35,416 bases of DNA from Deltaproteobacteria bacterium (GTDB lineage Bacteria > Myxococcota_A > Polyangia > Polyangiales > JADJMO01), in assembly GCA_025363655.1 (NCBI GenBank), contig JANYDK010000070.1:1-35416 (forward strand), in the 5' to 3' direction. Below the pieces are notes generated by a model. The model worked only from the letters and a program-made list of their open reading frames with translations. It was not told the origin of the DNA and ran no database searches. A program made the translations under genes and the position numbers. Positions 16,090 to 23,302 of the stretch are shown here, one piece after another; positions within the stretch are counted from its first letter, which is position 1; the number at the start of each line of letters is the position of its first letter.

Positions 16090-17976
16090 CTAAAGTGCCA
16101 AAACTCTTCGATAAAATGCAAGCTCGGCGTCGTGCGAATGACGGATGTTTTCCGCCTTTCGGAACCCATGCTGCTCACCTGGATAGGGGTGGTACTCGGC
16201 GTCGATGCCGCGAGCCTTGAGCGCGTCGGCCATCGCCTCGGTCTGGTTCGGGGGCACCGCCTTGTCCTCGAGCCCTTGGAAGAAGGCGATCGGCGCGACG
16301 ATGCGATCGACGTGGTGGAGCGGCGAGCGCTCGACGAACCGCGGTCGTTCGTCGGTGAAGGAGCCGATGAGGAACTCGTCGTACCGCGATTCGAATTTGT
16401 GGGTGTCGCGGATGAGCGCCTCGAGATCGCTGACGCCGTAGTGGCATCCACCCGCGCGAAAGACGTCGTGATGCGCCAGCGCCTGGAGCACGGTGTAACC
16501 GCCTGCGCTGCCGCCGCGAATGATCATCCGCTTTCCGTCGACGCGACCTTGCTCGGCGAGGAACGAGGCGCCGGCGACGCAGTCCTCGACGTCGATGACG
16601 CCCCACTCGCGCCGCAATCGTTCGCGATAGGCGCGGCCGTAGCCCGTCGAGCCACGGTAGTTGACGTCGAGCACCGCGAAGCCGCGATGGGTCCAGAACT
16701 GGACGCGCGGATTGAACGTCGCCGCGGTTCCACCGGTCGGTCCTCCATGAACGATGACGACCAGGGGCGGCTTGGTCCCCTCCGGCGCGACGAAGGCAGC
16801 GTTCTTCGGTGCGTAAAAATAGCCATGCGCGCGCTCTCCGCCGGCGGTCGGGAACTCGATGGCTTCGTGCGTGGAGACGTCGGCAGCGGGGAGAAGTCCG
16901 GCGAAGACGTCGCGAACGACCTGCCATTCGCCGCTCTTGGTGTCGAGCTCGCGGAGCTCGCTGCCGCTGCCCGACCAACCGAGCAGCACCGCGACCTTTC
17001 CCTCGGTGCAGGCGACGTCGCCGATGAAGACGAAGTCGTCACGGACGAGCTTGCCGTCGCCGCTCGCCACGTCGAGCCGGTGCAACTGCGATTGTCCACG
17101 AACCAACGGCGCACAGGCGAGCTCGTGCGCAGAGATGAAACCGAAGAGCCGCGTCCCGAGCTGCCAAAGGGGAGTACCGAGCTCGCCTGGCAGTTGGCCG
17201 ACCCGTTCGATGGTCGTCCCGGTGCCCTTCCAACGATGAAGCGCCCACGCGTCGTCGACCTCGAGGCTGAAGTAGAGGACGCCCTCGGCAGACCACGTCG
17301 GCTGAAAAGCTGCGCCGCCTTCTCCACCCGCGATGGGCGCCGCGTCGACGACGTTGCCGCGATCGTCGAGTCGCGCGCACCACACCGTCGCCGCATCCCA
17401 CGGCATCCGCGGATGATTCCACGACAGATACGCCAGACAACGTCCGTCCGGCGACAGCGCTGGGGCCGCGTAAAAATCAGCTCCCGAGACGATCTCCGTG
17501 ATCTCGCCCGTCCCCGACACCGACACCAAGGCGTTGCGCGGAAACCGTTCTTTGCCGTCGTGATGCTCGGCCACTGCGACGACACGCTCGCGCCGTCGAT
17601 CGACGAGCGGCTCGGCGAAGCGCCAGCCCGAGCCTGCAGCCGTCAGCCGCTTCGGCGTCGTCCCGCGCGCGACGTGATGAAGCGCCTGATCGTCATCGTG
17701 CACGAACCAGACGTCGTCCCCATCGACGACGTACGCACGCCCGCCATACTCGTGCACCCGCGTCCGGACGTTGAACGGAGCCGGCACCACATCCACCAGC
17801 TCGCCGTTCGCCTCGCGCCGCACGAGCACTTGGCGCCCGCCTTCGCTCGGCCTCGCCTCGATGAAATGGAGGAGGCCCCCCGCATACGTCGGCGCCCCCA
17901 AACGCAGACTCTTCTGCGCGATCACGTCCGCCTGCAACGACGATTCCCAAGTCCCGAAGCGAGCCACGGTAGACAT
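16090..17976 (-). CDS. S9-family (prolyl oligopeptidase-type) serine peptidase
   Basis: The protein is 628 aa, within the usual 600-700 for dipeptidyl/acylaminoacyl peptidases. The N-terminal half is a beta-propeller (repeats such as APALSPDGRCLAYLSWNHPR, FQPTWSAEGVLYFSLEVDD). The C-terminal half is an alpha/beta hydrolase with oxyanion-region HGGPTGG, nucleophile S490 in GGSAGGY, D571 in GLEDKAVPP and H603 in GEQHGFR, so the triad is complete. The segment VNYRGSTGYGRAYRERL is typical of the S9C group. No signal peptide is visible, so it is probably cytoplasmic, removing dipeptides or acyl-amino acids from short peptides. The start at ATG 17976 follows GGAGAGGATT at a usable distance. It is divergent from the small unknown gene at 18026. 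Confidence 0.93.
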   Translation of the reverse strand: MSTVARFGTWESSLQADVIAQKSLRLGAPTYAGGLLHFIEARPSEGGRQVLVRREANGELVDVVPAPFNVRTRVHEYGGRAYVVDGDDVWFVHDDDQALHHVARGTTPKRLTAAGSGWRFAEPLVDRRRERVVAVAEHHDGKERFPRNALVSVSGTGEITEIVSGADFYAAPALSPDGRCLAYLSWNHPRMPWDAATVWCARLDDRGNVVDAAPIAGGEGGAAFQPTWSAEGVLYFSLEVDDAWALHRWKGTGTTIERVGQLPGELGTPLWQLGTRLFGFISAHELACAPLVRGQSQLHRLDVASGDGKLVRDDFVFIGDVACTEGKVAVLLGWSGSGSELRELDTKSGEWQVVRDVFAGLLPAADVSTHEAIEFPTAGGERAHGYFYAPKNAAFVAPEGTKPPLVVIVHGGPTGGTAATFNPRVQFWTHRGFAVLDVNYRGSTGYGRAYRERLRREWGVIDVEDCVAGASFLAEQGRVDGKRMIIRGGSAGGYTVLQALAHHDVFRAGGCHYGVSDLEALIRDTHKFESRYDEFLIGSFTDERPRFVERSPLHHVDRIVAPIAFFQGLEDKAVPPNQTEAMADALKARGIDAEYHPYPGEQHGFRKAENIRHSHDAELAFYRRVLAL

Positions 17977-18025
17977 GGTGGGAATCCTCTCCTTTCACGG
18001 TTCGTGCGGAAAGCCTCCTACCGAC

Positions 18026-18511
18026 ATGACTCCGGCTGAAATCATCACCCGCGTCCAATTCCTCAGTCCCACGGCGTGGGACGGCTTTCGCGTCCGGATG
18101 ATCAAAGGTCGGAAGTTGCTGCTGCAAGGCACGCACGACCTCATCTACGACGACGCCTTGCTGTTCGTCTTGTTCACCAAGATCGAAGGCAAGTTGCCTT
18201 TCGACGAGGACGATCGAACCGACTACACGCGCCAGAATCTACGAATCGAGCTGATCGAAGAGCGACCGAACCTGAAGCTGCTCCTCCACTACACGCGCGA
18301 TCGCGCGATTCCGATGACGTGCGGGCGCATCTACTACTCGTCGACGATTCGCGAGCCGGAGACGCTCGAGGAAATCGTCGACCGCTGCCATTCGCTCGTC
18401 GACGACTACGACTACCGCGCCTACTTCAACGTCGAGGGGCCGCTCGGCGCGGAGGACATCGACCGACTCATCCGGGCGGACGCGCGCTACGTCGAGCGGC
18501 TCGCTCGGTAG
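18026..18511 (+). CDS. Unknown 161-aa soluble protein
   Basis: I do not recognise the family. The ATG at 18026 has GGAAAG upstream and gives the N-terminus MTPAEIITRVQFLSPTAWDG. The sequence mixes short helices and strands (RVRMIKGRKLLLQGTHDLIY, LRIELIEERPNLKLLLHYTR) and is rich in acidic and aromatic residues. There is no signal peptide or membrane segment. The composition and the final helix (GAEDIDRLIRADARYVERL) suggest a compact cytoplasmic domain. It ends at 18511, immediately adjacent to the stop codon of the convergent PrsW gene, with no base between them. It is divergent from the S9 peptidase across about 50 bp, so promoters probably overlap. Confidence 0.72.
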   Translation: MTPAEIITRVQFLSPTAWDGFRVRMIKGRKLLLQGTHDLIYDDALLFVLFTKIEGKLPFDEDDRTDYTRQNLRIELIEERPNLKLLLHYTRDRAIPMTCGRIYYSSTIREPETLEEIVDRCHSLVDDYDYRAYFNVEGPLGAEDIDRLIRADARYVERLAR

Positions 18512-19243
18512 TCACGCGTGGCCGACTTGCATCACCACCTCTGACGCGTCGTCGGCGGTGATGGCGCGTTTCACCAGCCTCTTGAGCGCGACCGCGCCGC
18601 CGATGACGATGAGGATCGGCACCGTCAGCAAGGCCAAACCGAGAAGGTCGTCCTTCATCTTGTGTGCGTTCATCGAGCAAAAGATCGCGCTGTCATAGGC
18701 GCCGTGGAGGAAGACGGCGATGAGGTAGCCGCCGACGAGCCCCGGGCCGGTGCGATCGAAGCGACGTTTGGCGGCGAAATAGCCCATGATTCCGCCGTAG
18801 ATCGCGTGTCCGGGGACGGCCAAGAGCGCGCGCAGGACGAAGATGACGAGGAAGGCGCCGAAGGACTTCTGCCCGAGGAGGTAGCCGACGTTCTCCACCA
18901 GCGCGAAGCCGAGGCCGGCGCGAACGCCGTAGGTGATGCCGTCCATCCGCTCGTCGAACTCGGGGCGACTCCACACGAAGGCGTAGACGCAGAGGAGCTT
19001 CGCCAGCTCTTCCACCATCGCGGCGACGACGAATCCTTGGAAGAGCCCGCCTCCGTAGCCACCTTGCGGACCGTAGTGCATGAGCACGATCTCGATCACC
19101 ACGCAGGGGATGAACGAGACGCCGCCGGCGATCGCGACCTTTCGCAGCGTCCGTCTCGGCTCGGGACGCTTGGCGTCGAGCTTGTCGAAGTACAACATCG
19201 CGAGCAGCGCCGGCAGTGCTCCGAGGAGCGAGAGATATCCCAT
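18512..19243 (-). CDS. PrsW-family intramembrane metalloprotease
   Basis: The protein is 243 aa from ATG 19243; a TTG at 19261 in frame would add six residues. It has about seven or eight hydrophobic segments. The family motifs are present: EELAK (residues 78-82), ENVGYL (117-122), PGHAIYGGIMGY (H146) and HGAYDS (H180). These provide the Glu and His residues proposed to bind the metal in the PrsW/CPBP/APH-1 superfamily. PrsW starts anti-sigma factor cleavage in Bacillus; the substrate here is unknown and no sigma/anti-sigma pair is in the window. It is divergent from the CNB-CPBP gene at 19432 across a roughly 190-bp gap, so two members of the same superfamily sit side by side. Confidence 0.9.
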   Translation of the reverse strand: MGYLSLLGALPALLAMLYFDKLDAKRPEPRRTLRKVAIAGGVSFIPCVVIEIVLMHYGPQGGYGGGLFQGFVVAAMVEELAKLLCVYAFVWSRPEFDERMDGITYGVRAGLGFALVENVGYLLGQKSFGAFLVIFVLRALLAVPGHAIYGGIMGYFAAKRRFDRTGPGLVGGYLIAVFLHGAYDSAIFCSMNAHKMKDDLLGLALLTVPILIVIGGAVALKRLVKRAITADDASEVVMQVGHA

Positions 19244-19431
19244 GGGGACTGGCCATAGCAATCGGGATGCCCGCTCTCGACGGGTGCCGATTGATTGCCG
19301 TGAGTCCCGTGGTGACCAATTTTGTGCCTATTTCGCTGCGCGGCGATGCGCCTACTTCGGAAGCGCCTGCGACACCGACCGAGTTGCAGGGGTGATGCAC
19401 GTGGCACCTCTCACAGCGCCCGCATGCCATC

Positions 19432-20547
19432 ATGCCGCCTCCCATGGTCTCCCTTCGTACGATCCCCCTCTTCACCGGTCTCACCGCCGAGGAGCTCGAT
19501 CGGCTTCACAAGCTCGGCGAAGAGCGCGTGTTCAAGGTCGATACGCCGCTCGTGCGCGAAGGCGAGACGGCGACCGAGCTGCTGATCCTTCTTTCGGGCA
19601 AGGCCGAGGTGAGGAAGCGGGAGGAAAATCGGCCGGAAATCGAGCACGTGATCGGGCAAATCGAAGCGGGCGAAGTGATCGGCGAAGTGGCGCTCTTCGA
19701 TGGCAAGCCGCGATCGGCGACGGTGGTGGCGATCGAAAAGTGCACGGCGTTCGTCCTCGCGCTGCCGCACCTGTCGGCCCAGCCGCGGCTCGTGGTCAAC
19801 GTCGCGCGCGCGCTGGCGACGCGGGTGCGTGATCACGGCGACGAGATGCGGGCGACGGCGCAGCAGCGTGCGGCGATGGGCGACCTCATCGTCAAGGTCA
19901 TCGTCCTCCTCTGCGGATACGCGCTCCTCGTCGCCGGACTGCCTTGGTTGCAAGCGCGGCTCCCCGGCAGCTCCTCGTACATCAGCTTGCCGGTGATCGC
20001 GCTCTTCGGGCTCGGGAGCTGGCAGTTCATCCGTCGCAGCGGGTTTCCGCTCGCCGACTTCGGGCTCGGCCGTCGTCACTTCTTCGGGTCGGTGATCGAA
20101 GCGATCGTGCTGACTCCGCCGTTCATGGCGGCGCTGGTGGGGCTCAAATGGGCGGTGATGCAGCTGCGTCCCGAGTGGCGAGCGCTGCCGGTGATCCAGT
20201 TCCCCGATCTCCGCGCGCAGCTCGCGTCGCAGAAGGTGCTCGAACTCTTCATCGTCTACGCGGTGTCGGCGTTCGTCCAGGAGCTGATCGTGCGCAGCGC
20301 GTTGCAGGCGAGCCTCGAGTCGTATCTCGTCGGGCGGCGGCGCATCGGCAAGGCGATCTTGGTGTCGGCGCTGATGTTCAGCGTCAACCACCTGCACCTG
20401 TCGTTTCTCTTCGCCATGCTCGCCTTCGTGCCTGGCCTCTTCTGGGGCTGGCTCTTCTCGCGCAAGCGCAACCTCGTCGGCGTCTGGGTGTCGCACGCGG
20501 TCGTCGGCGGCTTCGTCTTCTTCGTGCTGGGAATTTCCTTGCCGTGA
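19432..20547 (+). CDS. Cyclic-nucleotide-binding domain fused to a CPBP-type intramembrane protease domain
   Basis: The protein is 371 aa. Residues 10-125 form a cNMP-binding beta-barrel (PLFTGLTAEELDRLHKLGEE; phosphate cassette GEVIGEVALFDGKPRSATVV with R95). About six membrane segments follow from residue 150. The CPBP/Abi (Rce1-like) motifs are QELIVRSAL (283-291), FSVNHL (316-321) and SHAVVGG (354-360). In the family the first motif is EExxxR; here its first Glu is Gln283, which may impair or change activity. The fusion suggests membrane proteolysis or prenyl-protein-type processing gated by cAMP or cGMP. Starts possible at ATG 19432 or 19444; the latter leads directly into the CNB domain. 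Confidence 0.85.
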   Translation: MPPPMVSLRTIPLFTGLTAEELDRLHKLGEERVFKVDTPLVREGETATELLILLSGKAEVRKREENRPEIEHVIGQIEAGEVIGEVALFDGKPRSATVVAIEKCTAFVLALPHLSAQPRLVVNVARALATRVRDHGDEMRATAQQRAAMGDLIVKVIVLLCGYALLVAGLPWLQARLPGSSSYISLPVIALFGLGSWQFIRRSGFPLADFGLGRRHFFGSVIEAIVLTPPFMAALVGLKWAVMQLRPEWRALPVIQFPDLRAQLASQKVLELFIVYAVSAFVQELIVRSALQASLESYLVGRRRIGKAILVSALMFSVNHLHLSFLFAMLAFVPGLFWGWLFSRKRNLVGVWVSHAVVGGFVFFVLGISLP

Positions 20548-20551
20548 AGGC

Positions 20552-21532
20552 TCAGTGGGCGCGAGCGTGCAGCAGACGGACGTCTCGTGGGCCGAGGCCG
20601 AGCTCCCGCTCGAAGGCCCGTCGCATGCGTTCGGGCCCGTGAAATCCGCAGTCTGCGGCGATGCTCTTGACCGCGCGGTTCGTCGTCGCGAGGAGCGCGC
20701 GGGCCTCCTCGACACGTAGACGTTCGATGAGCTTGGCCGGCGTCAATTGCAGTTGCTCGAGGCAACGACGATGCAGCGTGCGTTGCGAGAGGGCAGCGAG
20801 CTTGGCGAGCTTCGGCACGTCGAGCTGACGGAGCCGCTTCCGAGCCGCAGCGATGGTGGTGCCGAGGGGATCGGACGTGTTGCTCTGCGCTACCAGCACG
20901 TCGCTCCACTGCGATTGGAAGCCCGGACGCCTTGCGTAGAGGACGAGCTGCGCGGCGATGCGATCGGCGAGGGCGGCGTCGCGATCGTCTTCGACCATCG
21001 CCAGCGCCATGTCGATGCCCGTGGTGACGCCCGCCGACGTCCAGAGCGAGCCGTCGCGCACGAAAATGGCGTTGCGATCGACCGCGATCGCCGGCCGAAA
21101 GTGCTGCAAACGCTCGCAAGCAGACCAATGCGTGGCGGCGCGTCGACCGTCGAGGAGCCCGAGGGCGGCGAGCACGAACGAGCCCGAGCACACCGAGCCG
21201 AGCCGACGGGTGACGCCGTGCGCGCGCAAGATCCAGCGGCCGAGACGAACGTCGGCGATGGCCCCGCGGATGGCGCGTTCGTCGCCGCCACTCACCAAGA
21301 CGGTGTCGATGCGCGCCGGCGGAATGCGCGCGAGGCGTACGGTGTCGAGCCGCAGGCCGCTGCTGGTGGTGATGAGCCCGCCCTCGGTGCTGGCGAGGGT
21401 GACCTCGTAGCCAGCGCCATGCGCGCGGGTGGTCTCCTCGGCGACTCGACCCACGGCGGCGAAGACCTCTGCGGGGCCCGTCACGTCGAGGGTCTGGGCT
21501 CCGGGAAAGGCGATCACGAGGACGCGACGCAT
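20552..21532 (-). CDS. GlxA-family transcriptional regulator (DJ-1/PfpI + AraC HTH)
   Basis: This 326-aa protein starts at ATG 21532 (MRRVLVIAFPGAQTLDVTGP), the usual N-terminus of the family; the frame is open further upstream. Residues 1-190 are a DJ-1/PfpI-like domain with the elbow Cys in GSVCSGSFVLAALGLLDGRR and the following ATHW. The C-terminal roughly 110 residues are an AraC-type double helix-turn-helix (LAKLAALSQRTLHRRCLEQL, IAADCGFHGPERMRRAFERE). Family members sense small nitrogen compounds or other metabolites through the first domain. It is divergent from the DJ-1-type enzyme gene at 21594 with 61 bp between the starts, so it probably controls that gene. Confidence 0.92.
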   Translation of the reverse strand: MRRVLVIAFPGAQTLDVTGPAEVFAAVGRVAEETTRAHGAGYEVTLASTEGGLITTSSGLRLDTVRLARIPPARIDTVLVSGGDERAIRGAIADVRLGRWILRAHGVTRRLGSVCSGSFVLAALGLLDGRRAATHWSACERLQHFRPAIAVDRNAIFVRDGSLWTSAGVTTGIDMALAMVEDDRDAALADRIAAQLVLYARRPGFQSQWSDVLVAQSNTSDPLGTTIAAARKRLRQLDVPKLAKLAALSQRTLHRRCLEQLQLTPAKLIERLRVEEARALLATTNRAVKSIAADCGFHGPERMRRAFERELGLGPRDVRLLHARAH

Positions 21533-21593
21533 TGGCAGATAATAGCTCTTCGTTGACAAACCTGCCACGCGGCGCAGCGCTAGCTTCGGGAGC
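21533..21593. promoter_or_regulatory. Divergent promoter/operator between the GlxA regulator and DJ-1 gene
   Basis: This 61-bp gap must hold both promoters. A TTGACA at 21553-21558 reads toward the DJ-1 gene, but no good -10 follows at 17 bp. On the minus strand TGGCAG-17 bp-TATTAT reads toward the regulator. TGGCAG (21533-21538) and CTGCCA (21562-21567) form an inverted repeat with a 23-bp spacer, a possible operator. All are weak by themselves. Confidence 0.35.
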
Positions 21594-22289
21594 ATGAACC
21601 TCGGAATGCTCCTCTATCCAGGCCTGACGCAGCTCGATCTCACCGGTCCCTACGAGGTGCTGAGCCGCGTTCCAGGCGCGCGCGTGCACCTCGTGTGGAA
21701 GAAGACGGGCGTCGTCGAAGCCGACTCCGGGCTCGGCATCGTCGCCACGACGAGCTTCGAGACGTGTCCGCCGCTCGACCTCGTCTTCGTCCCCGGAGGC
21801 TTCGGCCAGATGGCGCTGATGAACGACGCGATCGTCCTCGAGTTTCTTCGCACGCAAGGCGCCCGTGCTCGCTGGGTGACGTCGGTGTGCACCGGCGCGC
21901 TCTTGCTCGGCGCCGCCGGTCTCCTCGAAGGCTACGACGCGGCCACGCACTGGATGTACATGGAGCTCCTGCCCGCCTTCGGGGCGCGCCCGGTCGATCA
22001 GCGCGTGGTCGTCGATCGCAACCGCATCACCGCCGGCGGCGTGACGGCGGGCATCGACTTCGGACTCCGCGTGCTCGCCGAGCTCGGCGGCGAAGATCTC
22101 GCGAAGGGCGTGCAATTGGGGCTCGAATACGATCCGCATCCGCCCTTCGACTGTGGGCACCCGCGCGTCGCCGATCCTCGCATCGTCGCCGCCGTGCGCG
22201 CGCAGTTCGCGACGCGAATTTCTCAGCGGCAAGAGCAGGCACGCCTCGGTGTGCGTGCCGAGCTCACCACACCACCTTCCCCGGCATGA
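21594..22289 (+). CDS. DJ-1/PfpI-family protein, isonitrile hydratase-like
   Basis: This 231-aa protein starts MNLGMLLYPGLTQLDLTGPY. It is a single DJ-1/PfpI domain with the nucleophile Cys in SVCTGALLLGAAGLLEGYDA, a Glu near the N-terminus and ATHWMYMELL after the elbow. The pattern SVCTGALLLGAAGLL with GGVTAGIDFGLRVL is typical of isonitrile hydratase (InhA-type) and related proteins. This group hydrates isonitriles to formamides, but many relatives have unknown substrates. The adjacent divergent GlxA-type regulator has the same fold and probably recognises a related ligand. The last 26 bases overlap the 3' end of the convergent lipoprotein gene. Confidence 0.9.
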   Translation: MNLGMLLYPGLTQLDLTGPYEVLSRVPGARVHLVWKKTGVVEADSGLGIVATTSFETCPPLDLVFVPGGFGQMALMNDAIVLEFLRTQGARARWVTSVCTGALLLGAAGLLEGYDAATHWMYMELLPAFGARPVDQRVVVDRNRITAGGVTAGIDFGLRVLAELGGEDLAKGVQLGLEYDPHPPFDCGHPRVADPRIVAAVRAQFATRISQRQEQARLGVRAELTTPPSPA

Positions 22290-23274
22290 GCGGCCCCGCC
22301 TTCGGCGGCTTCGGCACCGGCGGCGGAGGCCAGGTCGCCGTCGGCTTCTCGCGCATCGCCGGGCGCGCATCGGGCGGCGGGACGAGCGCGGCGCTCAAGT
22401 CCTTCCAAGCGATTCCACCTTGGTCGGGCGCGTAATACGGGTTCTCGAAGGAGGTCGCACCGAGGTACCGCTCGCCGTAGACGTTCTGCTTGGCACCGCT
22501 CGACCAAATCGTCTCCAAATCGTACTTCTTGGTGTCGCCTTCGAGGAGCAGCTGGAGCGAGCCGACGTTGCGTCGATCGGTCGCTACCAAGTTCGTGAGC
22601 TCCATGGTCCCGTACGACCACTCCTCGATCATCGTCTCGTTGACGATCACGTACTCACGATAGCGTCGCGGATCGTCGGGCTTTCCCAAGCGCACGTGCA
22701 ACACCGCCGCGAGGCGCTCGGGATGGGCGCGCACGTCGGCCTCGAGCACCGCGTGTTGCGAACGATCGAGGAAGCGAATCGGCCCCGACGAGGTGACGCG
22801 CGCGAACACGGCTTCAGGCTTGAATTTCACCTCGATCAGGTGCGCGCCGTAGCGGACGTCGCCGAGCCCGAGCACCGTCGGCCAGCCGGCCGTCCAGGCG
22901 AAGCGAACGCGTTGGTAGTCGTCGCCGACGAGCAGGCGCGCGAACGGCTCGGGGTTGGCCCGGGCGTCGAGCTCGTACTCGGTGGTGCCCATCTGCGACA
23001 TCGCGCGCGAGAGGAGCTGCTTGGTCGGAACCGCTGCTCGAAGCTCGTCGATTTGATCGACCGTCGTCCACGTGTAGAGCGTCGACTTCGCGAAGTGCTG
23101 ATCGTCGACCTGCGCGGCGTCGAGCCACGCGAGGACGGCCGTCGCCGGACGGCTCTCCTTCGTCGCCGACGTTGCCGGATCGGCGGAGACCGGCGCGCCC
23201 TCTTTGCGTTTGCACGCCGGCACGATCAGCGGCGCGAGCGCTACCAGTCCGACGAGCAGATGAAGACGAGCCAT
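22264..23274 (-). CDS. Unknown lipoprotein, 336 aa
   Basis: The ATG at 23274 gives MARLHLLVGLVALAPLIVPA, ending in a lipobox (VPAC). The open frame continues 12 codons upstream without signal features. The mature part has no family I recognise. It contains LLSRAMSQMGTTEYELDARA, WTAGWPTVLGLGDVRYGAHL, then LDRSQHAVLEADVRAHPERL, and ends in a Pro-rich tail (PPPDARP, TWPPPPVPKPPKAG). The composition suggests a globular alpha/beta periplasmic or surface domain of about 260 residues. It lies just downstream of the pseudokinase gene on the same strand (28-bp gap) and may be co-transcribed with it. A role in the same envelope process is therefore possible but unproven. Confidence 0.78.
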   Translation of the reverse strand: MARLHLLVGLVALAPLIVPACKRKEGAPVSADPATSATKESRPATAVLAWLDAAQVDDQHFAKSTLYTWTTVDQIDELRAAVPTKQLLSRAMSQMGTTEYELDARANPEPFARLLVGDDYQRVRFAWTAGWPTVLGLGDVRYGAHLIEVKFKPEAVFARVTSSGPIRFLDRSQHAVLEADVRAHPERLAAVLHVRLGKPDDPRRYREYVIVNETMIEEWSYGTMELTNLVATDRRNVGSLQLLLEGDTKKYDLETIWSSGAKQNVYGERYLGATSFENPYYAPDQGGIAWKDLSAALVPPPDARPAMREKPTATWPPPPVPKPPKAGPLMPGKVVW

Positions 23275-23302
23275 GCGCGAGCTCGAGCATAGCTCGGTCT
23301 CG

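Noticed and set aside
21553-21581. TTGACA as a clear sigma-70 promoter for the DJ-1 gene
   Set aside because: No acceptable -10 box is found at 16-18 bp, so only a tentative regulatory region is listed.
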